Of a DNA stretch of 64,000 bases, positions 55,319 through 64,000 are shown piece by piece (position 1 is the stretch's first letter; each line of letters starts with the position of its first letter). Made by a program: the position numbers and the translations under genes. The DNA comes from Pilasporangium apinafurcum (taxonomy: Eukaryota > Oomycota > Peronosporomycetes > Pythiales > Pythiaceae): NCBI GenBank assembly GCA_001600495.1, contig BCKE01000065.1, positions 120,812 through 184,811 on the forward strand, read 5' to 3'. Below the pieces are notes generated by a model. That model saw only the letters and a list, made by a program, of their open reading frames with translations, was not told where the DNA came from and did no database searches.

Positions 55319-57092
55319 ATGGCACCATCAATGAGTGAGGACCATTTGGTTACGCGTGTACGTCGATCCTGCGAAGCGCTACTTGCGCACAAAGATGCTT
55401 CTGTACGTATCAATACCGACAATGTGCGTACATTCGTGGCGGAGCTCAACTGGCAAGAATATGAAGATCTGGCGGCACCTGTGCGCTTTCCCCTCAATTT
55501 TAAATCCGACCAAGACGAAATCAATTTCATTAGTATGTACCTCTCGCATTTTCAATAAAGCCGTATTTGGCTTGTATTTGGGAAAGCAAGAGGAAGATCA
55601 GGTGACTTATGGTTCCATTGTGTGTTTGTATCCTCTGCACAGCTTTGTACAGTTTACTGAACTTTGGCAGTGGTTACCGCAAGGAGCTCCACAAGTATGC
55701 GGAACGGGTATGCGCAGTTTATAGTGCGACAAGCGCTTATTCAGCTATCAATTATTTATCTTGCTGATATTACCACCTGTGCTATTGTTTTGGATGCGCA
55801 CTACAGGGTGCTGCTGACACGATTGTTCGTACCCATTCTGATTACCAGACGTTGAGCTTTTTTTATATCCAACTCATGCCTGTCTGCTTGCTCGTCATGT
55901 GCAGCTCTATGGTTTGCTTGGCATGTACATTTCCGTTCCCAACTTGGACAGCAGCTTTCTTCGGAACATCAGCCTGGATGTTGTGGCATCATATTTCAAT
56001 CTTCCACTGGAGAGAGACGAGGAGTTGTCGCCTGGTATTTACATCGCTAAACCTGGTCCACTGAAACCGTTCGCAGAAATGCTCCAGCAGGTACGAGCAC
56101 TATTCCTTCCATTTCTAGGATGTGCTTCATACCGACTCCGTGTTTGTCATTAGGTACTGAATGAATGTGGACAAAAATTGACAGAACTCAAGTTGAGTGA
56201 CTTTGGAGCATTCATTCTTGCCAACCTGCGTCCTGGTACGAGTGTCGATATCATCTATTACAGAGATGCATTTCATAACTTTACTTTTGCTGCTTGTTTC
56301 TTTTATGCAGATGAGTCCAAGCCTCCCAGTGCTGTGCACCTTGTTGAACAGTTATTCGCCACATTCCCTGCGTTCGATGACCATCGCGAGTTCTATGGAG
56401 AGAAAGTTTACATCTTAAAACGAGTCCAATTGGTGGTCTCCAGTTTGTACCGCCGCTTTAAGGTATGTGAACATCTGTCTAGTTGTACATATCAACTAGT
56501 GGACGTGACTATAACTATGCTGCAGGACACCAATCCAGAAATGAATTTCCCAGACGTGAAGGAACTGACGGCACTTAGCGACAATGTAAATATGCAACTG
56601 TGGATACACGACAATATTCTCCTCACTCTTCTTGAGCCTCAAAATGTCTTTTGTGGCTCTTTACTTTGTTAGGTGATTCCATGTGTACTCCATGCTCTCG
56701 GAGTCCTTGAGGTAGGCTGAATCAAGTGAAGTGATGCGCTGTCTAGCTCGTCAGTCCTTACTTTTCGCACATGCATTTATTTCCTACTAGTATCCATCGG
56801 AACTGGAGGAACTCATAAAACGTGGAGAGGAACTTCCAGCAGGACTTTTGGAATGGGAACTTCGAGCAGCGGCAGTCGTGGCATGTGATCAAATCGTCAC
56901 TGAAAGCAATGGTCGCATCTGTACCTTGGATTTGGACCAGTATCTTTGGAGAGTCGGTAAGAAACACGTAACTGACTGATTTTGGCGCTGGCTTTGCGTG
57001 TTGTTGGGCTCAAGAACGTTCTGTTGGCAGGTAAGGAGCCTCGCTTCCGTGGATTGGAACGTCATGCCACCCGTGGGACAATCTTTTATTAA
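55319..57092 (+). CDS. QNG1: Queuosine 5'-phosphate N-glycosylase/hydrolase (queuosine salvage)
   Basis: Nine exons, 55319..55532, 55643..55707, 55807..55824, 55905..56090, 56154..56462, 56526..56585, 56673..56711, 56791..56956 and 57031..57092, give 372 residues. The family (DUF2419, human C9orf64) releases queuine from queuosine phosphate so it can be reused in tRNA anticodons. Matching segments are VRFPLNFKSDQDEINFI, LLNFGSGYRKELHKYAERGA, GLLGMYIS, FPAFDDHREFYGEKVYILKR, the alternating PCVLHALGVLEYPSEL and the C-terminus RHATRGTIFY. The third exon is only 18 nt (GAADTI) and is needed to complete the conserved DTI-x2-G-x2-GMY stretch. Confidence 0.88.
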
Positions 57093-58361
57093 ACTGTTCA
57101 GATGGAAGGTGATGTGGATTCCAAAAAGATATCAGAGCAGGGAGAAAGCAAATTGTTGTGCTTGATTTACAATGGAATTAATATCGTAGTTTCCGTACAT
57201 TTCATGTGCCAGCGACGTGTTTCATACGTGCCAGTCAAATTACCCATGCGTACCTGCTGATCGTACTGTTGATGAAGAGCGATTCAGATGTTCGTGTCGG
57301 ACTTTTCCAATCGAATAGCTCGCCTGTCAACCAAAATGGGGTCATTATTGGATCTCTGCTGCTGAATCAGGTAGCAGAACGTTCTTATGGAGTCTAATCG
57401 TGAAGACGTCAGATAGGCAGACGGATTGAATCTTTTCTGTTTGAGCAAGCAAATAGCCCGCACGAGTCGTCGCTGTAATGGAAAGAACTGATGGAGCCAT
57501 GTCGAAAAAAGAATTTCCGCAGAAGTGGAAGTGGGCGCGCACTTGGCTGCAAGGAACTAGCTTGCAAACTTCGCGACGTGAGGGTACATATCAGGATCTG
57601 CCAATCTCATTATGCTATTAGATAGGTAAATTGAAGTTTTGCAGACTTGAGTATTGTATACCAGTTCAACACAATTGCTTTTCTTCATGTCGTTTAACAG
57701 GATTTTGTTGGTCTTTCAGTGCAGAGTAATACATTTTAACCAATGAAATGGCGCACGCACATTCAGCAAATCATTCAGTAAAAAAATATTGCAATCAATG
57801 CTTGATCATCGTAGAAAAGTTTGTACAGGGTGCGCCAAATTGGCGTCTGCTGCATAAGAATGAAATTGCTATACTAGCCCACTAGATCCTCTACTTTCAT
57901 GATCAAAGAATTTTTCCAAGTGCTCATCTCTGCGCACCTGCAATGCTCAGATTTGCACCGTTCAACAACAAAGAAAATCCCCCTTCAAATCAGAGTTTCT
58001 CCTGTCTCAAAGTCTCTATGATTGGTGAAAAATAATTTCCAATTTTATTTCTACCAATCATATTTTTATCTAATGGATAAACAGGGGAACTTTCACTTTT
58101 GGGTATCCATCTCCTTCTCATGGAAAAAAGGAGGACGGGTAAAGCGGCTATGTAGACAACATCACAACGCCCTTAACGCAGCCGCGCACTGCTCTCTCCC
58201 TTTGGCCCCTCCTCCGCACCAATCCAATCCAAACACTCGCCGCCGTTCGCTTCTCCCCGTGGAAGCCATCAAAGTGGCGTCTCACACTCGCGTTCTCTGC
58301 TCCGGTTCAGCTGCTTGTCTTGTGCACAGACGTACCGCTGCAGGAGCAAAATTTTTACACA
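57093..58361. other. Spacer between QNG1 and the PX gene
   Basis: No supported gene in 1.27 kb. Frames of up to 63 codons around 57206-57542 have no family match. The part nearest the PX gene (58150-58300) is C-rich, unlike the AT-rich sequence around 57600-57850. Confidence 0.35.
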
Positions 58362-59417
58362 ATGGACAATACGTTGAACGAAGAGAATGTGATTGGACCA
58401 TGTAATCCTGTTGTGCTGACACGTCGAAGCTCAGAACCAAAACAGTCTCCATCTCTACGCTTCACCACTACAACTACTACATATCATCACCAGCTAGTAA
58501 AAAAAGTCTCATTGGCTAGGATGACGCCAAGTGAACTGGAGAGTTACCGTGCAGAATCGTCCGTCGCCGAACCTCGCTTAAGTATCTGCAGTACTTCCGG
58601 CATGGTCTACGAGAGTGTTGCAGTTGTTGGCCACATGTACGGCACCGATAATGTTGTCTACTACCTCTTGGAAGTTCGCTCGTGGGAGATGCCGCTCGAG
58701 GGATACGTCGTCCGCCGTCGATATAATGACTTCAAGCGCTTCCACGCTGCATTGGAGCAACATATGCCACTCATGCTAGGTGTCCGTAGCAATAGTCTCT
58801 TATCGGATGGGTTTGGCGGCTTATACTATACGTCGTTGCTTTGCACTCCAATTGGCGGGCGAACAAAGAACCCTGAGACATCGCCGCTGTGGTCACCACC
58901 TCGTATGGTTCATGACGCCAATGGGCATGGACGGAAACACTCATATCTCAGTGATGATATCACGACCAACCAAGATGAGAGTGATAATGAATCACGTGAT
59001 AGTACCTCCACAATCCCTGTCGAGGCGAAACCTGGTCTCTCATACTACACCAGCAATGCAACGTTGCCACTTGACGAAGTCAAGTTTACTATGTCTGGAC
59101 GTGCACGGTTGCCGCCGCTTCCACATGGTGGTATCTCGACGTTCTTCTCTTCGCGCCACCTACTGATTGAGTCGCGGATCCATCAATTCAACAAAATTCT
59201 TGCTGCGGCGATGAGTGACCCTTCTCCTGAAGTCTCAACACTGCTAATGAACTTCATTCAAGAACATCCGGGTGTCCAGGGCACCTACACATCGTTGGCG
59301 GAGTATGCCGCACTGGAGATTCCGATCACTGTGGAGCGTTATGCACGCCGACGCGCTATGTCGATGGGTAAGAAAATGCAGCGCGATCAATCATCACAGG
59401 ATGGAAGCGAGGAGTAA
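58362..59417 (+). CDS. PX-domain phosphoinositide-binding protein with a split PX core
   Basis: One exon, 351 residues. The PX beta-strands and the phosphate-binding RRRYNDFKRFHAAL (about 118-131) are clear. Then comes an insertion of roughly 110 mostly polar, acidic residues (NQDESDNESRDSTS). It is followed by LPPLPHGG (the PX proline loop, about 251) and RHLLIESRIHQFNKILAAAM, the membrane-facing and final helices of a PX fold. The protein should bind PI3P or a similar lipid on endosomal membranes. No second domain was seen. Start: first ATG after an in-frame stretch without Met. Confidence 0.85.
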   Translation: MDNTLNEENVIGPCNPVVLTRRSSEPKQSPSLRFTTTTTTYHHQLVKKVSLARMTPSELESYRAESSVAEPRLSICSTSGMVYESVAVVGHMYGTDNVVYYLLEVRSWEMPLEGYVVRRRYNDFKRFHAALEQHMPLMLGVRSNSLLSDGFGGLYYTSLLCTPIGGRTKNPETSPLWSPPRMVHDANGHGRKHSYLSDDITTNQDESDNESRDSTSTIPVEAKPGLSYYTSNATLPLDEVKFTMSGRARLPPLPHGGISTFFSSRHLLIESRIHQFNKILAAAMSDPSPEVSTLLMNFIQEHPGVQGTYTSLAEYAALEIPITVERYARRRAMSMGKKMQRDQSSQDGSEE

Positions 59418-60129
59418 ATGCCAACCATGCAGTCTGCACAGTATTGTTTTTCAATTTTTCTATGCCTGCACAGCCCACATTTAGTCTATCCGGTTGAACT
59501 CGGTGAAAAGGTAAGAGCTGGGTAGTGAGCAACTTGGTCCAAACCAACCACAGATAGTAGACATTACTAAAATGTTTAGAAAGAGAAGGGGAAGAAAAGA
59601 GTAGCTCGGCGCAGAAACAACATACGAGTAGCTAGCTGGCTCTACGGCACAGCAATGGCCATATTTATCATCACAAAAATCTAAACAGATAACAGTAAAA
59701 CCAGTGTGTCTTTCTCATAAAGTGTGAATGCATGGCTTTCACGTATTTTCTCGTTTTTGCTTTCGACAGAAAAGTATCTATTTGCGCTTTGCGTGTGCCT
59801 CATCAATCCACAGACCTTTCAAAACGCATCACTCCAATGGGTACACCTCTAATTAAAGATAGTCAAAATCATCCAATCATATCACTTCGTTAAGCCAAAT
59901 ATCTAGCTCGTCAAGTTGTTGTTACACTTAATACCGTCCTTGGATTGGATAAAATAAAGATTATTACACGTATTTTTAACCAATCATAAAACATAATATC
60001 TGATAATCGGCCAGCAGATTAACCCATTGACGAGTTTTTATTTTACCACTTTGGACCACTACGCACCCAGCGTCCCATTCTGCATTTTCGTGACTTTACC
60101 TTCCAACATTCACTCTGCGGTTGACCAAC
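59418..60129. other. Spacer upstream of the GMC oxidoreductase
   Basis: No gene; AT-rich. Several ATTGG/CCAAT sequences occur (near 59943 and 59979), and an initiator-like element is at 60075-60091. Confidence 0.4.
60075..60091 (+). promoter_or_regulatory. Oomycete Inr/FPR-like core promoter
   Basis: CCATTCTGCATTTTCGT matches YCATTYYNCAWTTTNYY except for one of the last two pyrimidine positions, 39 bp before the ATG of the GMC gene. Confidence 0.55.
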
Positions 60130-61956
60130 ATGCGACTGCTACCTCATGCGTCCATGTGGCTGATGCTCTCGCTGCTTGTACCGCTCTCTGCTCACGGTAG
60201 CAGCACCTCCTCCTCCACATCCGCAACCTACGATGTTATCATCGTTGGCAGTGGACCAGGTGGTTTAGTCGCAGCAGAGTACCTCACACGACAGAGTAAT
60301 ATGTCGGTGTTAATGTTGGAAGCGGGTGATGTGTCGCTGCAGGCCACGGGCGGGTCCGACGTCCCGTCCTACGCTTCTTCACTTGGCTTGACGATCTTCG
60401 ATATCCCAGGCGAATTTGATAACACCATCTACAATGAGGACAACGAGAAATACCGTGTCGATTGGATTGCTTCACCATATATGTGGCTCGGGAAGTTGGT
60501 CGGTGGCTGTTCGTCGCTGAACGCGGCGCTCTATTTCCGTACACCGGATACGTATGTGAAAAACAGCGCGTGGCCGTTTACGGCCGAGGAGGTCAACGCT
60601 GGATTTGACATGATTGAGAAGTTCTTCAACTATACAGAAACCCCCTCTAGTGATTATAAAGAGTATTTGACTGAAGCGTTTGAGATCGTTGGAGACGCAC
60701 TGCAGGGTGTCGGGTACACAGCGAAGCAGCTGAACGATTTGGAAGCGAAAAACAATAAGAATTTTACGTTTGGCCACCCTCCGTACGCGATTCAAGACGG
60801 TCAACGCGCTTCCCCAGCGAAAACGTTTTATAGTGCGATGGTAAACCGTGACAATTTCCAGTTGCTCACGAACGCTAAAGTGTTATACGTTGAACAAAAC
60901 GGTGGGAAAGCCACGGCTGTGATCTATGAAGATAGTAAAGGGCAACAAATTACGAAAACACTCAGCAGTGGCGGCGTAGTAATGATGGCAGCGGGTGCGA
61001 TTAGCACGCCGCAGGTGCTCATGCAGAGCGGAATTGGTCCTAAAACTCAGCTTCAAACGTTGCAATCGCTCGACGGTTTTGATGGTGTTGCTAAGGACAC
61101 AAGCGCGTGGGTCGTAAACGCCAACGTCGGGCAGCAGCTCTTTGATGCTAGTGTTGTCTATGCGTCCCTGTCTCATCCAGACATGGTACCCTTCTTAAAC
61201 AAGGACTACCCTGAAGAAGCGATCGACCAATACGTCGATAACCAATCTGGCGCGTGGGCGATTCCTGGCCCCGTCTTGATCGCATATGAAACGATGGATG
61301 TGAATGGACGAGCGTACGAGATGCAAACGACAGTTCTCCCGCATGGCTTTGGTGATTACTATGAAACAAAAAACGCGTACACCATGTCGCTGTACGTGAA
61401 TAACCCCACATCTCGCGACTCCATTTCGTTCACGTCGGACGGTAAAATTGCAGCTGACACACAAGGTACGATGTATTTGTCCACGGACGACGATTTGCAG
61501 GCTCTGCAGCAATACGCTGAGAAAGTGATCACGATCGCCACCAACGCTGGGTCGACTTTATTGAGTAGCGACAATGGCACAACCATCGCCGACTGGGTCA
61601 GTACAAATGCAGGATCGATCGTGCATCATTTTGGTGGCAGCTGCTATACATCTTCCAATAGCAATGATGCTAAGCGTTGTGCTGATGAGACTTTTAAAGT
61701 CATTGGTACGACAAACATTTATCTGAGTGACGCGAGCCTGCTGAAGGAAGGCACTGTGAATCCATACGGATTTGTCATGTACATTGGCTATCAGGCCGCA
61801 AAAAACGTGCTTCAGAATGCATTTGGGATTGCCTCATCGGACCTCGAGAGTGGACCAGAGACGACAGCCGGTTCTGAGGCGAATAACAGTTGGTCGTTGA
61901 AAGGCGAGAGATCAATGTTAATCACGGTGCTATTCTTATTAGCGTTGATTATCTAA
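60130..61956 (+). CDS. Secreted GMC oxidoreductase with C-terminal anchor
   Basis: One exon, 608 residues. A signal peptide (MRLLPHASMWLMLSLLVPLS) precedes the FAD-binding start YDVIIVGSGPGGLVAAEYL with a downstream acidic residue (LEAGD). WLGKLVGGCSSLNAALYFR is the GMC signature 1. The substrate-site region VHHFGGSC and the end STNIYLSDASLL-like/VNPYGFVMYIGYQAA block (His, then Asn) form the catalytic pair. The tail ends in a hydrophobic stretch (SMLITVLFLLALII) with no charged residues after it, which fits a GPI-anchor signal. Relatives oxidise alcohols or sugars and often release H2O2. The substrate cannot be told from sequence. Confidence 0.9.
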   Translation: MRLLPHASMWLMLSLLVPLSAHGSSTSSSTSATYDVIIVGSGPGGLVAAEYLTRQSNMSVLMLEAGDVSLQATGGSDVPSYASSLGLTIFDIPGEFDNTIYNEDNEKYRVDWIASPYMWLGKLVGGCSSLNAALYFRTPDTYVKNSAWPFTAEEVNAGFDMIEKFFNYTETPSSDYKEYLTEAFEIVGDALQGVGYTAKQLNDLEAKNNKNFTFGHPPYAIQDGQRASPAKTFYSAMVNRDNFQLLTNAKVLYVEQNGGKATAVIYEDSKGQQITKTLSSGGVVMMAAGAISTPQVLMQSGIGPKTQLQTLQSLDGFDGVAKDTSAWVVNANVGQQLFDASVVYASLSHPDMVPFLNKDYPEEAIDQYVDNQSGAWAIPGPVLIAYETMDVNGRAYEMQTTVLPHGFGDYYETKNAYTMSLYVNNPTSRDSISFTSDGKIAADTQGTMYLSTDDDLQALQQYAEKVITIATNAGSTLLSSDNGTTIADWVSTNAGSIVHHFGGSCYTSSNSNDAKRCADETFKVIGTTNIYLSDASLLKEGTVNPYGFVMYIGYQAAKNVLQNAFGIASSDLESGPETTAGSEANNSWSLKGERSMLITVLFLLALII

Positions 61957-62670
61957 TATCACAGCACTTATTACATAGGGAAATTTCTGGATATTTCCGC
62001 ATAGCAACCAACCCGGAAATGTTTTACGTTCCGATTTGCATAAAGTGCAGGGCATAACGAAGTATTTACTCCATGAAAAACGTTCGTAAACAGGTATAAT
62101 CCTATTGTTGGAGTAAGATTGACTGCATGCAATCAATCGAGTACAGAGGAACCATCGTCATCGCTGTTTGTGGATCGTAGTTGACGATAACATGATCATG
62201 ATGCGAGATAACTGGGAGTTCCGTTCGAGGTCCACCATCTAAGCACAATATTGCGGCTTTATTAATGTGTGCAGCCACGTGTGAATTCGCCAAAATGCTG
62301 TAGGAACGACGGATAGCATGTCCAAAACATGTAAGATTTGGATAGACTAAAGGCGAGCTCACTATGTCGAATACTACCACCGGGTTCATTATTCAAATAT
62401 GATCATCTTTGGCATCGTTCAGTGTCATTGTCGTCAAACCATTTTACTATACAGTACATGCATGCAATATCTTTCTTTTTTTGTTATGTTATTTCGCTGG
62501 ACAACATAGTGAATATGTAGACATGCTTTCTTTTTCACAATTCGACTTTACTGTTTTCCTGATCATCGCGTTGTCCTCGTTCGATTGTCATTTGTTGTTT
62601 GCTACATTCGTCAAAGCCCTCTCGTTACTTTCGCACCAGCGGCTCCAGTAAGAACTACATAGTGTCTCTC
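61957..62670. other. Spacer left of the thrombospondin-repeat relic
   Basis: No supported gene. A 95-codon minus-strand frame at 62102-62389 (VISHHDHVIVNYDP near its end) has coding-like composition but no known domain. It may be eroded sequence. Confidence 0.3.
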
Positions 62671-63397
62671 TTACAGTCCAGGATATGGCTTCCCATAGTT
62701 AAGAGAGTATGTCTTTACGACCGGCGAGCGAGTTTGCACATCATTGACACAATCGCCGACGTGGCTCCATCTATGAGTCTCACAATCTATTGGACACAGC
62801 ATCTGTTTCGTTGGTTGTCTCGAATAGAGAGTTCCACCGTTATTTGGACGGGGAGTAATTGCGAAGCTACATGTCTTGTAGCCGTTTTCCGTCATTTACC
62901 GTAATTATATTCACAATTTACGAGATAAGGAATACTCTCTGTTAGTCCGACTGGACAATCGGAAACGCTATTTTTCGGTGGCACAATGATGGCAAGTCTG
63001 CAGATCTTGAACTCATCGTGGTTACATGGTCCGTATGAGTCGTAGTTTGATTGACAATTCACTCGACACGTGTATTGTTTCGTAGACCTGGTGGAGCATG
63101 CTGTTGCATTTGTTTCATTCATTTCACTAGCAGACCTTGCAACCTACGACATCGCAGCGAACCATATCAATCGTATATGGGTACTCAATCCCGCCGTACA
63201 TGGGTCACTGAAGCACTACATGTCCGTGTCTTGAAGCCGTAGGCATCATACACGAAGAGATTGGACCATGGACCCACCTGACAATGAATGGGCAGATACG
63301 CATTATTTTTCTCCAGTGGCGGATAAGATCGGCATCTTCCTTTGGGTTCTTGCATGATCATGCGATGACGATCCTGTCGATCATAGCAGCACAGCAA
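62671..63397 (-). pseudogene. Degenerate thrombospondin type-1 repeat (TSP1) gene relic
   Basis: Three minus-strand segments in different frames each show a Cys-spaced TSP1-like pattern: PIHCQVGPWS...FKTRTC (63397-63185), CRVNCQSNYDSYGPC...KICR (63122-62892) and CPIDCETHRWSHVGDC...QTRS (62895-62671). The last two overlap by 4 bp in a TGA/ATGA, as expected for a frameshift. A further piece (VRCDVVGC) lies between the first two in another frame. Frameshifts and stops imply a dead gene. Related repeats build secreted adhesins of oomycete zoospores and cysts (family knowledge). The left and right ends of the relic are unclear. Confidence 0.55.
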
Positions 63398-64000
63398 ACC
63401 GTCGACTAGTTGATATCAACCCACGATAGGTCGCGCCTGTTCAGTAGATCTTGGCCACCACGTAGAGTGGTGAGCTCTTCTTGAGAGGAAAAGTTATCCC
63501 ACAGAGATTCTGCTTTGTGCAGTGGTTCCACCAGTCAACTGACGTTTACGAGAGGTCACATCTAATCGCTTGCCTGTTGGCGTGTCCGAAGCGACAGTTT
63601 GCCATCAGTCTCGCTCGTGATCCTCCTCGTGCAGTTTATTTCCTGTACTTTATCCAAATCACAAGACGCATATATACATCTATAACCTCTCCATGTATTC
63701 ATTTTGATCTTCATTTCTTCTACGAGCGACCAATTCGTGCATTTCGGAGATGAAGTCCAATTCAAAATCCTGCATCATAACCAGCGACTATTTTATATTG
63801 TAATATATTGATGTATATTTCAATTACATATTGGAAAACAGAAGGGAAAATTGCAAAAGGTGATATAAATCGAATATTCGTACAAAATGTGATGCAAATT
63901 GTTTTACCTTTATTCCCCCATTTCTCCCACCAGTGGGATATACTTTGATCTGCTTTTCTTCTCCCTATCGATAGAAACTTGTTTTCAATCCTCCGCAATG
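63398..64000. other. Right-edge sequence, no gene recognised
   Basis: AT-rich, with a T-rich part at 63640-63720. Frames of up to 90 codons exist on both strands, without domain signals. If the TSP1 relic was longer, its 5' part should lie here, but no further repeats were seen. Confidence 0.3.

Noticed and set aside
60284-61586. Several minus-strand frames across the GMC gene (up to 110 codons)
   Set aside because: Shadows of a strongly supported plus-strand gene.

Overview
The window is nuclear DNA of a eukaryote with a compact, gene-dense genome: mostly short introns (about 60-110 nt, GT..AG), many intronless genes and AT-richer spacers. The best fit is an oomycete. The evidence is a large family of coiled-coil/START-like proteins of the kind usually annotated 'M96 mating-specific' in oomycetes, a START+FYVE protein, short secreted heme-thiolate peroxidases, and promoter elements that match the oomycete initiator/flanking-region consensus (best at 49504-49520). 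The species cannot be named from sequence alone. No rRNA, tRNA or CRISPR was recognised.

Region 1 (1-19.7 kb) is a lineage-specific gene array. Five 'group A' members (the first cut by the window edge) and three 'group B' members share an intron placed exactly before a coiled coil and a motif D-[FYS]-[IV]-x-x-D-x-x-[HYF]-P. The two groups are separated by an apparently intact Tc1/mariner-like transposon (11438-13466) with TA target duplications and a 542-residue transposase.

Region 2 (20.5-43 kb) is mixed. It holds a MORN-repeat protein, a neutral-sphingomyelinase-like phosphodiesterase, a mitochondrial GTP/GDP carrier (GGC1), a stand-alone EMAPII-type tRNA-binding protein, a DUF2439 protein, a small membrane protein, a decayed Fanzor (eukaryotic TnpB-like) nuclease, a START+FYVE protein, eIF3d, a membrane-anchored aspartic protease, a CoA-pyrophosphatase-type Nudix hydrolase and a large four-pass membrane protein.

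Region 3 (43.9-64 kb) holds a PHD-finger protein with two SUMO-interaction-like motifs, two tandem secreted heme-thiolate peroxidases, a WW-like protein, CNOT11, a frataxin-like protein divergent from queuosine nucleotide glycosylase (QNG1) with a strong hairpin between them, a PX protein whose PX core appears split, and a secreted GMC oxidoreductase with a C-terminal anchor. A degenerate thrombospondin-type-1-repeat gene follows near the right edge.

The housekeeping genes (eIF3d, CNOT11, GGC1, frataxin, QNG1) do not form one pathway. The two plausible functional themes are the expanded putative regulator array on the left and, on the right, an extracellular oxidative set: peroxidases that consume H2O2 and a GMC oxidase that could make it. 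Exon models come from reading frames, GT/AG sites and paralogue comparison. No transcript data were available.
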